Assembly (NCBI GenBank): GCA_015487365.1
Contig: WFPT01000112.1
Span: 1 to 7,017 of the forward strand
DNA from: Aquificaceae bacterium
Lineage (GTDB): Bacteria; Aquificota; Aquificia; Aquificales; Aquificaceae
Length of the DNA: 7,017 nt
Reading direction: 5' to 3'
Position numbers and translations under genes: made by a program
Notes under the pieces: generated by a model
Databases searched by the model: none
What the model saw: only the letters and a program-made list of their open reading frames with translations
What the model was told of the DNA's origin: nothing
Shown here: piece after piece, positions 1-6,056 of the stretch
Layout: each line of letters starts with the position of its first letter
How positions within the stretch are numbered: the stretch's first letter is position 1

Positions 1-531
1 AAGGGTGGGGATGAGGTGGAGTTTTTCAAGGAGGGGAGAGTATACGGGGTAAAGGTAAACGGTAAAAAGTATGAGTTAAAGAAGGTTGGAAGTTTCCACA
101 TAAGGGGGGAAAGCTTTGAACTCTACAAGGAATTTATCCCAAACTACGGTGAGCACCTAATCCTTTTCAAAGAGGAGGAGAGGGGTCCCGCGGGGGTTTG
201 TGCCCCCATAAGGGGTTGCTATGAGGTTGTAAGGGAGGAGCTTTGTGCCCTCTTTACGGGAATACCTTACGCCTGCAAGAGCTTCAAGGTTCCAGAGGGT
301 GAGTATTTTGTCATGGGTGATAACAGGGACAACAGTCAGGACAGTAGGTTCTTTGGTTTTATTGAGCGCTCCCAGATAGAGGGAAAACCCTTTGTAATAT
401 ACTTTTCCGGGGACATACCCCCCATAACCCCCGCGGACGTAAAAAATCCAATAATTACCGCTCTAAGGCAGATAGTTTTGGCCCTGCTCTCCCCCAGATT
501 TGATAGGGTGGGTAAGCCTTTGATAAAATAA
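1..531 (+). CDS. lepB: Signal peptidase I, C-terminal part (5' end outside window)
   Basis: This membrane-anchored serine/lysine protease removes signal peptides from exported preproteins on the outer face of the inner membrane. The frame is open to the left edge (first codons read KGGDEVEF, like the family's box around PGDxVE), so the gene is cut. The N-terminal membrane anchor, catalytic Ser and catalytic Lys lie upstream and cannot be checked. The family hallmark GDNRDNSQDSR is intact at 316-348 and is followed by the usual FxxI and FVIYFS segments and a C-terminal RFDRVGKPL box. Between them lies an insert with four cysteines (codons at about 199, 217, 244 and 274); the first two are spaced Cys-x5-Cys. 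A GTG at 16 is not taken as the start because conserved family sequence precedes it. The gene ends 5 nt before ilvE. The family call is secure. Confidence 0.93.
   Translation, partial: KGGDEVEFFKEGRVYGVKVNGKKYELKKVGSFHIRGESFELYKEFIPNYGEHLILFKEEERGPAGVCAPIRGCYEVVREELCALFTGIPYACKSFKVPEGEYFVMGDNRDNSQDSRFFGFIERSQIEGKPFVIYFSGDIPPITPADVKNPIITALRQIVLALLSPRFDRVGKPLIK
500..529 (+). promoter_or_regulatory. Candidate promoter for ilvE inside the end of lepB
   Basis: TTGATA (500-505) and TAAAAT (524-529) are each one mismatch from the sigma-70 consensus. They are 18 nt apart, and a TG extended -10 dinucleotide sits at 521-522. Initiation 7-8 nt after the -10 would fall at about 536-537, the first base of the ilvE ATG, giving a leaderless or nearly leaderless message. 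No usable SD sequence precedes that ATG, which fits. The call is pattern-based only. Confidence 0.5.
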
Positions 532-536
532 GGGCT

Positions 537-1448
537 ATGGACTATTGCCTTTTTGAGGGAAAAATAGTTCCCGTAGAGGAGGCAAACCTTAACGTAAGGA
601 CCAACTCCATTCACTACGGCACCGCGGTCTTTGAAGGTATAAGGGCCTACTGGAATCAGGAGGAGGGGCAACTCTACATACTCTTTGCCATGGAGCACTA
701 CAAAAGGCTGATAGGTAACGCCAAAAAGCTCTTTATGGAGGTAAAGTATTCACCCGAGGAGCTAATAGAAATTACCAAGGAAATTTTAAGGAGGTCGCAG
801 GTAAAGGAGGACGTTTATATAAGACCTTTGGTTTATTTTAAGGACCTAAAACTTACTCCAAAGCTCGTAGGTTATGAAACGGAGGTTTGCATATACCTAT
901 ACCGCTTTGGTAGGTATTTAGACACCTCCAAGGGGGTGAGGGTTAAGGTTTCAAGCTGGGTTAGGAACTCAGAGAACGCAATACCTTCCAGCTTAAAGGT
1001 TTGTGGGGCCTACGTAAACAGTGCCCTAGCCAAGACCGAGGCCATCCTCTCAGGTTACGATGAAGCCATAATGTTAAACGATAAGGGTTTTGTTGCGGAG
1101 GGCTCAGGGGAAAACGTTTTTTTAATTAAGGGGGGGAAGGCCATAACCCCCTCAGTAAATCAGGGCATACTGCCGGGTATTACCAGAAGTGCGGTCATAA
1201 AGCTTTTAAGGGAGGAGTTAAAGGTTGAGGTGGAAGAAAGGGCGGTGGCAAGGTCTGAGCTCTACGAGGCGGACGAGCTCTTCTTTACGGGAACCGCCGC
1301 AGAAATTACTCCCATATTGGAGGTGGACAACAGAAAGGTGGGTTGTGGCAAGGTAGGGGAGATTACCAAAAGGCTTCAAGAAATCTTCTTTAAAATAGTA
1401 AGGGGAAAGCAAAGGAGGTACAAAAAATGGCTAACACCGGTCTATTGA
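537..1448 (+). CDS. ilvE: Branched-chain amino acid aminotransferase
   Basis: This cytoplasmic fold-type IV PLP enzyme interconverts leucine, isoleucine and valine with their 2-oxo acids, using glutamate/2-oxoglutarate; it is the last step of their synthesis. At 303 residues it has the usual family length. Visible landmarks are FEGKIVP near the start, HYGTAVFEGIRAY (26-38), the PLP lysine K154 in SSLKVCGAYVNS, EGSGENVF (188-195), LPGITR (212-217) and the phosphate-binding TGTAAEITP (251-259). Together these resemble E. coli IlvE rather than aminodeoxychorismate lyase or D-amino acid transaminase, although the exact substrate is inferred. The M1 start fits the family start, but the only purine-rich stretch upstream (AAGGG, 530-534) is too close to the ATG to act as a normal SD, so expression may be leaderless or coupled to lepB. 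The last 22 nt overlap the start of mqnC. Confidence 0.93.
   Translation: MDYCLFEGKIVPVEEANLNVRTNSIHYGTAVFEGIRAYWNQEEGQLYILFAMEHYKRLIGNAKKLFMEVKYSPEELIEITKEILRRSQVKEDVYIRPLVYFKDLKLTPKLVGYETEVCIYLYRFGRYLDTSKGVRVKVSSWVRNSENAIPSSLKVCGAYVNSALAKTEAILSGYDEAIMLNDKGFVAEGSGENVFLIKGGKAITPSVNQGILPGITRSAVIKLLREELKVEVEERAVARSELYEADELFFTGTAAEITPILEVDNRKVGCGKVGEITKRLQEIFFKIVRGKQRRYKKWLTPVY
1411..1419 (+). promoter_or_regulatory. Strong ribosome binding site for mqnC
   Basis: AAAGGAGGT ends 7 nt before the ATG at 1427 and lies within the last codons of ilvE. It fixes the mqnC start inside ilvE and gives mqnC its own ribosome entry in spite of the overlap. Only the porin gene has a comparable SD in this window. 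Confidence 0.85.
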
Positions 1449-2479
1449 AGAGGTATTCCAAGGAAGAGGCCAAGGAGCTCTTCCAACTACCCTTACCGGA
1501 GTTAGGCCACCTGGCTAATGAGGTTAGGAAGTTCTACCATCCAGAAGATGTGGTTACCTTCGTAATAGATAGGAACGTAAATTACACCAACGTTTGCGTA
1601 GCGGGTTGTAAGTTTTGTGCCTTTTACGTGGGGAAAGGGGACAAAAGGGCTTACGTTCTAAGTTTGGATGAAATCCTGAAAAAGGTAGAAGAGCTTGTAA
1701 GTTTAGGGGGAACGACCCTTTTAATGCAGGGGGGCTTAAACCCAGAATTACCTTTAAGCTTTTATACGGAGCTATTAAAGGAGATAAAAAAGAGCTTCCC
1801 ACAGGTTCAGATTCACTCCTTTTCCGCCCCTGAAATAGTTTTCTTGGCAAAGAAGGAGGGTTTAACCGTAAAGGAAGTAATAAAAAGGTTAAAGGAAAGT
1901 GGCCTTGATTCAATACCGGGAGGGGGTGCGGAAATACTTTCACAAAGGGTTAGAAACTTTTTAAGTCCCAACAAGTGCTCCGTTAAGGAGTGGGAGGAGG
2001 TCCATAGGACCGCTCACGAGCTGGGTATGAGGACAACCGCCACCATGATGTTTGGGCACGTTGAAAGTTTAGAGGACATTTTGGAGCACCTTGAAAGGAT
2101 TAGGAAGATTCAGGACGAGACGGGGGGCTTTACCGCCTTCATCCCTTGGACCTTTAAAAAGGGTGGGACTAAACTGGATTACCTTGAAGAGGTGGGTAGC
2201 CCCTACTACCTAAGGGTTTTGGCCCTGAGCAGGCTATTTTTGGACAACTTTGAAAACATTCAGACCTCCCACGTAACCCAAGGCATGGAGGTGGGCATGG
2301 TGGGACTACACTTTGGGGCAAACGACCTCGGCTCCCTGATGATAGAGGAGAACGTAATATCTTCTACCAACTACAAGGTTAAGATACCAAAGGTTGAGGA
2401 GATGGTAAAGGCTATAAAAAAGGCTGGCTTTAAACCCGCCCAAAGGGACACCTACTACAACATAGTTAGATACTTTTAA
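1427..2479 (+). CDS. mqnC: Cyclic dehypoxanthinyl futalosine synthase (radical SAM)
   Basis: MqnC acts in the futalosine route to menaquinone: a 5'-deoxyadenosyl radical cyclises dehypoxanthinyl futalosine to the cyclic form. The 350 residues match the family length. The radical SAM cluster motif is C57-x3-C61-x2-C64, inside DRNVNYTNVCVAGCKFCAFY, which is characteristic of MqnC rather than of the sister enzymes MqnE or CofH. Other conserved blocks are LMQGGLNPELP, IHSFSAPEI, LDSIPGGGAEIL and the C-terminal QRDTYYN. The start at 1427 is set by the strong SD at 1411-1419. The gene overlaps ilvE by 22 nt and stops 1 nt before the next ORF, so the two downstream genes are probably cotranscribed. 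The product is needed for the naphthoquinone pool used in respiration. The [4Fe-4S] cluster needs a low-potential electron donor, which is not identified here. Confidence 0.93.
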   Translation: MANTGLLKRYSKEEAKELFQLPLPELGHLANEVRKFYHPEDVVTFVIDRNVNYTNVCVAGCKFCAFYVGKGDKRAYVLSLDEILKKVEELVSLGGTTLLMQGGLNPELPLSFYTELLKEIKKSFPQVQIHSFSAPEIVFLAKKEGLTVKEVIKRLKESGLDSIPGGGAEILSQRVRNFLSPNKCSVKEWEEVHRTAHELGMRTTATMMFGHVESLEDILEHLERIRKIQDETGGFTAFIPWTFKKGGTKLDYLEEVGSPYYLRVLALSRLFLDNFENIQTSHVTQGMEVGMVGLHFGANDLGSLMIEENVISSTNYKVKIPKVEEMVKAIKKAGFKPAQRDTYYNIVRYF

Positions 2480-2480
2480 A

Positions 2481-3905
2481 ATGCCCAAGGACTTCAGTAT
2501 AAAGAATTTTGACTCAAAGAGGGAGGGCCTTTGCTTTGGTTGCGGTTGTGAGTGTGGATACATACTTTACCTAAAAGGGGGGAAGGTTATAGACGTATAC
2601 GGAAATCCAAAGGTGTATCCGGGAATGGGAAGCCTTTGCTCAAAGGGTATAGCATACCTTTACGAAGGCCCCTCCTCACCTTTTAGAATAAGGAGCTTCT
2701 TAGTAAGGGAGGGGGAAAACTTTAAAGAGATTTCCAGGGAAGAGGCAAAAAGCTTAATAAGGCAAAACCTAAAAGAGAAGGTGGCTGTCTTCGTAAGCCC
2801 CTTCTTTTCCCTTGAAGACTTAAAGCTCTTTTCAAGGTTTGACCTCTACTCAGACTATGAGTTTGTACCCTTTAAACCCTCAACCCTAAAACCTTGGCTT
2901 TGGCCCCAAAAAAAGTTTATCCTGGCCCTCTTTTCCGAGTTTGTCTTTTCGGACGTTATGCTGGAAAGGTTTGTTATTGACGCCAAAGAAAGGGGGGCTA
3001 AGGTAATAGGGGTTTCTTCTTTAAGGGATGCACTGTTGTTAAAGTCCAGCGAGAGTTACCTATTAAACTTAAAGGAGTTAAAGGAATTTTTGGAGGGGGT
3101 CTTGGAAAGGTATGGGAAGGAGTTTGAAAGCCTGCCATCCTTAGTTTTAATAGGTGATGCCCTTTTAAAGTCCCCCCTGAGGAATTTAACCTTAAAGCTT
3201 TTAAAAGTCCTAAGGGAAAACTTTAAGGTAGATTACTCCATAGTGGGTAACGTCTTCCGCTATCCCCACAGGGGCTTAAAGGAGTTTAAGGAAAACTTAA
3301 AAGATTATGAAAGCTTTATCCTCTTTGGAAATCCCGCAAGGTATTTAAACGACCAGGAGTTAAAGCTTTTAAAGGAAAAGTTTGTAATCTCCGTAACACC
3401 CTTTCCCAACCTAACCGCCCTAAATTCAAGGCTAATACTACCTATGCCCCTCTTCCACGAAAGGGACTACCTAAACCTTTTTAGCCCCTACTCAGAGCTG
3501 AGGGAGAGTAAAAGGACCTTAGACTTTACCCCCGGTTACTTAGAAGTCCTTTTGGACTTACTGGGTGAGGGGGAGGTTTTAGCCTTTGAAGAGGAAGAGG
3601 AAATAAGCTTTAAGGATGAGGATGTAAATCTTAAAGGGGAGGTATTTTACTACTACGAGGAAGGCCTTACCCCCGACTACTGCAAGTGGTTTTACCTAAC
3701 CTACCCCCTTGAAGGTCAAAGGCTTTTAATTTCACAGGACCTAAACCTTAGCTTTAAGGACCTAAAAGTGGAAAGGACCAAAAATTTGGCCAAAGGGACC
3801 ATCTTCCTTCAATCCTCCTTTGAAGAGTATCAACCCTTCCTTGAAGGGGTAAGGATAGGTAAGCTCTTAAAAACGCCCTACTACAAACTGGGAGTTTTTA
3901 AGTAA
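2481..3905 (+). CDS. Shortened molybdopterin-oxidoreductase-like iron-sulfur protein
   Basis: I recognise the superfamily but not the protein. Residues 18-55 carry the [4Fe-4S] motif of the formate dehydrogenase/nitrate reductase/NuoG group: C18-x2-C21-x3-C25-x27-C53, followed by K55 as in the usual CxKG, with GxVIDVYGNP between. A typical LVREGxxFxxIS-xEEA stretch follows (74-89). Residues 99-200 resemble the pterin-binding Rossmann part (VAVFVSPFFSLEDL; KERGAKVIGVSS), and 278-345 resemble the second repeat (ILFGNPARYLND; LILPMPLFHERDYLNLF). The whole is only 474 residues, against roughly 700-900 for catalytic members. The region where a Mo-ligand Cys or Sec would sit (about 110-150) has no cysteine, and the C-terminal cofactor domain is very short. 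There is no signal peptide or Tat motif, so it is probably cytoplasmic. The start lies 1 nt after the mqnC stop with no SD, suggesting translational coupling. An electron-transfer or NuoG-like structural role is inference; loss of molybdenum chemistry is likely but unproven. Confidence 0.7.
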   Translation: MPKDFSIKNFDSKREGLCFGCGCECGYILYLKGGKVIDVYGNPKVYPGMGSLCSKGIAYLYEGPSSPFRIRSFLVREGENFKEISREEAKSLIRQNLKEKVAVFVSPFFSLEDLKLFSRFDLYSDYEFVPFKPSTLKPWLWPQKKFILALFSEFVFSDVMLERFVIDAKERGAKVIGVSSLRDALLLKSSESYLLNLKELKEFLEGVLERYGKEFESLPSLVLIGDALLKSPLRNLTLKLLKVLRENFKVDYSIVGNVFRYPHRGLKEFKENLKDYESFILFGNPARYLNDQELKLLKEKFVISVTPFPNLTALNSRLILPMPLFHERDYLNLFSPYSELRESKRTLDFTPGYLEVLLDLLGEGEVLAFEEEEEISFKDEDVNLKGEVFYYYEEGLTPDYCKWFYLTYPLEGQRLLISQDLNLSFKDLKVERTKNLAKGTIFLQSSFEEYQPFLEGVRIGKLLKTPYYKLGVFK

Positions 3906-3910
3906 ATTTC

Positions 3911-3919
3911 TGGTATAAT
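3911..3919 (+). promoter_or_regulatory. Extended -10 promoter for the porin gene
   Basis: TGGTATAAT is a perfect extended -10 (TGN plus TATAAT at 3914-3919), 6 nt after the preceding stop codon. No good -35 is visible: the best candidate, CTGGGA at 3888-3893, is 20 nt away and matches at three of six bases. Expected initiation is around 3926-3928, leaving about 50 nt of leader to the SD-driven ATG at 3976. It separates the porin from the upstream mqnC group. Confidence 0.65.
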
Positions 3920-3960
3920 AATAGGCTATGGATAGTCCCACGCAAAGCCCTAAAAAACCC

Positions 3961-3970
3961 AAAGGAGGTG
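3961..3970 (+). promoter_or_regulatory. Strong ribosome binding site deciding the porin start
   Basis: AAAGGAGGTG contains a full GGAGG core (3964-3968) 7 nt before ATG 3976. The next codons encode a hydrophobic signal-peptide-like stretch. This favours 3976 over the in-frame ATG at 3928, which has no SD. Confidence 0.85.
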
Positions 3971-3975
3971 TAGTT

Positions 3976-4992
3976 ATGAGATACGCCCTATTTCTTTTGC
4001 CCTTTGCCCTTTCCTTTGGCCAGGACTTAAAGGTGAAGGTAAGGCTCCAGCCCCGCTTTGACTTTGGCTCTTTAACGGTAAATTCCTCGGGCCAAGACTT
4101 TGATGCTTATTTGAGGAGGGTAAGGCTTTCCTTTAAAAAGAAGGTGGGGAACCTCCTCTTAGACCTTACCCTAAAAGCGGACAAGGCTTACAGGGACTTT
4201 GACGCCTACAAGGGGGTTAAAAGCCATCATGGGGTAAAGGTAGGCATTCACTACGCCTTTGCGGATTGGAAAGTTTCTAAGGGTTTTTCCTTGCTTATAG
4301 GAATAAAGAAAAAGGCCTACACCAGACAGGGCTTGGTCTCCTCTTCAAGGCAACTCCTTATAGAAAGGGCTCACCTGGTGGAAACCGCTAAGAAGTGGCT
4401 TGGGGACTACTACGACTTTCAGGTCATGTTCCATGGGAAAATTAAGGATGGGGTTTTCAGGTATATGGTTAGCCTTTCCGACGGCCAATCCGTAGAAAAT
4501 AAAAATAAACTTAACGGAATTAAAAAGGAAAGGGGTGGAATGGTGGCGTTAAGGTTAGAATTTTCACCTCCAAATTGGATAGAAAAGAAAAAGGACGATA
4601 CTACGATAGGTAAGGGAAGAGCTATAAGCTTTGGTATTTCCTACGCATCAAATAACAATTTAAAGTATAAAAATCAGAATACTTATGCAACTTTTGTGGG
4701 AGGGGACCTATTTTTTAGGTATAAAAACTTAGTTTTTAGCGGTGAATACCTGAAAATGGAGTATAAAAACTTTAAAAAGGAAGAAGGTTTTTACGTTCAA
4801 GGTGGTTACCTAATAAGGTCCCTAAAATTGGAGCCCGCCCTAAGGTATGAGGTTATAAACAACAGGACCAAGATTTTAACCTTTGGAATAAACCGCTACT
4901 ACTTAGGCCACCACTTAAAGTGGTCCTTTAACGTGGTAAATTACGACCAAAAGAGGACCTTCTTCCAGGTCCAGGGCCAGTATATGTTCTAA
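3976..4992 (+). CDS. Outer-membrane beta-barrel porin (OprP/OprO-like)
   Basis: The predicted 338-residue protein begins with a short signal peptide (MRYALFLLPFALSFG, likely cut before QDLK). Alternating polar/hydrophobic segments rich in Tyr, Phe and Lys follow, as expected for beta strands, and it ends in Phe (QGQYMF), the usual barrel-assembly signal. QLLIERAHLVE (near residue 117) resembles the porin O/P family's ERP-like segment, so a trimeric anion-selective channel is plausible; substrate and family are inferred. The many lysines along the strands suit anion passage. An in-frame ATG at 3928 would add 16 residues containing KKPK, but the SD at 3961-3970 supports 3976. The gene has its own promoter and converges on tsaB with a 4-nt overlap of stop codons (4989-4992). 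Confidence 0.75.
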   Translation: MRYALFLLPFALSFGQDLKVKVRLQPRFDFGSLTVNSSGQDFDAYLRRVRLSFKKKVGNLLLDLTLKADKAYRDFDAYKGVKSHHGVKVGIHYAFADWKVSKGFSLLIGIKKKAYTRQGLVSSSRQLLIERAHLVETAKKWLGDYYDFQVMFHGKIKDGVFRYMVSLSDGQSVENKNKLNGIKKERGGMVALRLEFSPPNWIEKKKDDTTIGKGRAISFGISYASNNNLKYKNQNTYATFVGGDLFFRYKNLVFSGEYLKMEYKNFKKEEGFYVQGGYLIRSLKLEPALRYEVINNRTKILTFGINRYYLGHHLKWSFNVVNYDQKRTFFQVQGQYMF

Positions 4993-5543
4993 AGCCCCTT
5001 AAAGTATAGGGGCTCTAAGGTGAGGGGGTCTTCCACCTCCCCCCTCCTTAACTTCTCATAACATATATAGGCACCCTGGTAGGAAAAGGGTAAGAGTTTA
5101 TAGGTTATTAGCCTTAAACCTTTTGGAAGCTCAAACCTCTCCAAAGTAATGTAGGTTCTGTCCTTTTCAAACTCCTTTAAAATCTTAACCTTCCCCTCCT
5201 CCTCACTCAACCAATAATGGGAAACCTTTAAAAGGGGAGTTGCCCTTTCGTCTAACCTCCTGAAAACTTCAAAGTTTGTGTAAGAAAGGAGTGGCCTTTT
5301 TAGAGTGTAGGAGACCGTTTTTAAAAAGGTTATCCCTATCCTCAAAGGGGTGCTATAACCTACCCCCCTGCAAACGCAGAAGGCATCAAATTCTTCAAAG
5401 TTTATCTTTAACTCTTCAAAGACCCTAGGTAAGAGCTCCAAGGTCTTCTTCCCCTCCTCTATAAAGAGGAAAACAACCTCACCTTCCTCTAAGATGGAGA
5501 AGTTGAAGGTTGAGTAGCTCGTGTCAAGGGAAAGGATTTTCAT
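4989..5543 (-). CDS. tsaB: TsaB-like tRNA t6A37 synthesis subunit, shortened
   Basis: TsaB is the ASKHA-fold partner of TsaD in the TsaB-TsaD-TsaE complex that makes N6-threonylcarbamoyladenosine at position 37 of tRNAs reading ANN codons. The N-terminus MKILSLDTS with D7, the segment RGVGYSTPLRIGITFLK (59-75) matching the family's GRGPGSFTGLRIG loop, and the C-terminal LEPLYFKGL support the call. At 184 residues it is shorter than the usual 210-230, and the normally conserved GPGSFTGLR loop has drifted to GVGYSTPLR. TsaB is mainly structural rather than catalytic, which may allow this. The start at 5541-5543 has only a weak AGG upstream. Its stop overlaps the porin stop, and its start lies 19 nt from the divergent ferredoxin start. 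YeaZ-like paralogues are the alternative; TsaB itself is the simplest reading. Confidence 0.8.
   Translation of the reverse strand: MKILSLDTSYSTFNFSILEEGEVVFLFIEEGKKTLELLPRVFEELKINFEEFDAFCVCRGVGYSTPLRIGITFLKTVSYTLKRPLLSYTNFEVFRRLDERATPLLKVSHYWLSEEEGKVKILKEFEKDRTYITLERFELPKGLRLITYKLLPFSYQGAYICYEKLRRGEVEDPLTLEPLYFKGL
4993..5014. terminator. Hairpin at the convergent porin/tsaB junction
   Basis: AGCCCCT (4993-4999) and AGGGGCT (5008-5014) form a perfect 7-bp stem with an 8-nt loop, beginning immediately after the porin stop and lying inside the last codons of tsaB. On the + strand no T-tract follows; on the - strand only TTT follows. It could stall polymerase or stabilise 3' ends in both directions, but it is not a textbook intrinsic terminator. 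Confidence 0.4.
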
Positions 5544-5562
5544 CTTGCCTAAATTATTTTAA

Positions 5563-6021
5563 ATGGAAAAGGGAAAGTTCGTTATGCTCATAGACCTTCA
5601 AAGGTGCATAGGATGTCATTCCTGTGAGGTTGCCTGTGCCCAGGAAAAGTCCCTTTACGATTTTAGGATAAGGCCTATGAAGGTTTTCAGGTTCTCAGAA
5701 TTCTTTTTGCCCATGAACTGCTTCCACTGTGAGCCCGCACCCTGCGTTTTAGCTTGCCCCACCTCCGCTATGAAGAAGAGGCAGGATGGTATAGTTTTCG
5801 TTGATAAGGAGCTCTGCATAGGTTGTAAGGCCTGCATAATAGCCTGTCCCTACGGGGCCATAACCTTTGACCCAACCTCCCAAAGGGTGGTAAAGTGCGA
5901 CTACTGTAAGGATAGGGTTGATGAGGGTCTTTTACCTTCCTGCGTTAGTAAATGCACCACCAACTGTATATACTTTTTTAACACCAAGGAGGTCCCAAAG
6001 GAGAGGTTCTTGCGTCCTTGA
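5563..6021 (+). CDS. Four-cluster [4Fe-4S] ferredoxin, DmsB/HydN type
   Basis: This 152-residue electron-transfer protein has sixteen cysteines in four groups: 15/18/21/25, 53/56/61/65, 85/88/91/95 and 112/115/127/131. That is the layout of the DmsB, FdhB, PhsB and HydN subunits, which wire molybdopterin enzymes or hydrogenases to quinone or other carriers. IDLQRCIGCHSCEVAC, PCVLACPTSA and CIGCKACIIACPYGA are textbook motifs. A 17th cysteine (C135) falls in CTTNC, where relatives commonly have a CPTGA-like sequence. There is no signal peptide or membrane anchor, so it should be cytoplasmic. It is shorter than DmsB (about 205). No catalytic or membrane partner adjoins it; the nearest candidate is the molybdopterin-oxidoreductase-like protein 1.6 kb upstream. 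M1 fits the family start, but no SD lies in the 19 nt before it. M8 (5584), preceded by GGGAAAG, is an alternative start. Confidence 0.9.
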   Translation: MEKGKFVMLIDLQRCIGCHSCEVACAQEKSLYDFRIRPMKVFRFSEFFLPMNCFHCEPAPCVLACPTSAMKKRQDGIVFVDKELCIGCKACIIACPYGAITFDPTSQRVVKCDYCKDRVDEGLLPSCVSKCTTNCIYFFNTKEVPKERFLRP

Positions 6022-6046
6022 CAGGTGGAAGGTTTTGTAATAAAAT
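6018..6046 (+). promoter_or_regulatory. Near-consensus promoter for tRNA-Val
   Basis: TTGACA (6018-6023) is a perfect -35 that overlaps the ferredoxin TGA stop. After a 17-nt spacer comes TAAAAT (6041-6046), one mismatch from consensus. Predicted initiation at about 6052-6055 leaves only 2-5 nt before the mature tRNA 5' end. This is the best promoter in the window and would also transcribe the DUF255 gene. Confidence 0.85.
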
Positions 6047-6056
6047 TAGAAAGAGA

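Noticed and set aside
16..531. GTG at 16 as the start of the first gene
   Set aside because: Signal-peptidase sequence continues upstream to the window edge, and the protein would lack its catalytic Ser, Lys and membrane anchor.
336..698. Open frame on the - strand across lepB and ilvE
   Set aside because: It is antisense to two well-supported genes, shows no recognisable motif and has no start context. Long antisense frames are common in this purine-rich coding DNA.
1391..1396. TAAAAT as a -10 for mqnC
   Set aside because: It lies within ilvE codons, has no -35 match at 16-18 nt and no TG extension. A/T runs of this kind are frequent in this sequence.
1218..1412. Short - strand frame inside ilvE; similar ones at 2306-2563 and 5655-5837
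   Set aside because: All lie opposite conserved parts of real genes and have no family resemblance.
1554..1943. Open frame on the - strand inside mqnC
   Set aside because: It is fully antisense to conserved radical SAM sequence and its translation is rich in Leu, Pro and Arg, as expected of a shadow.
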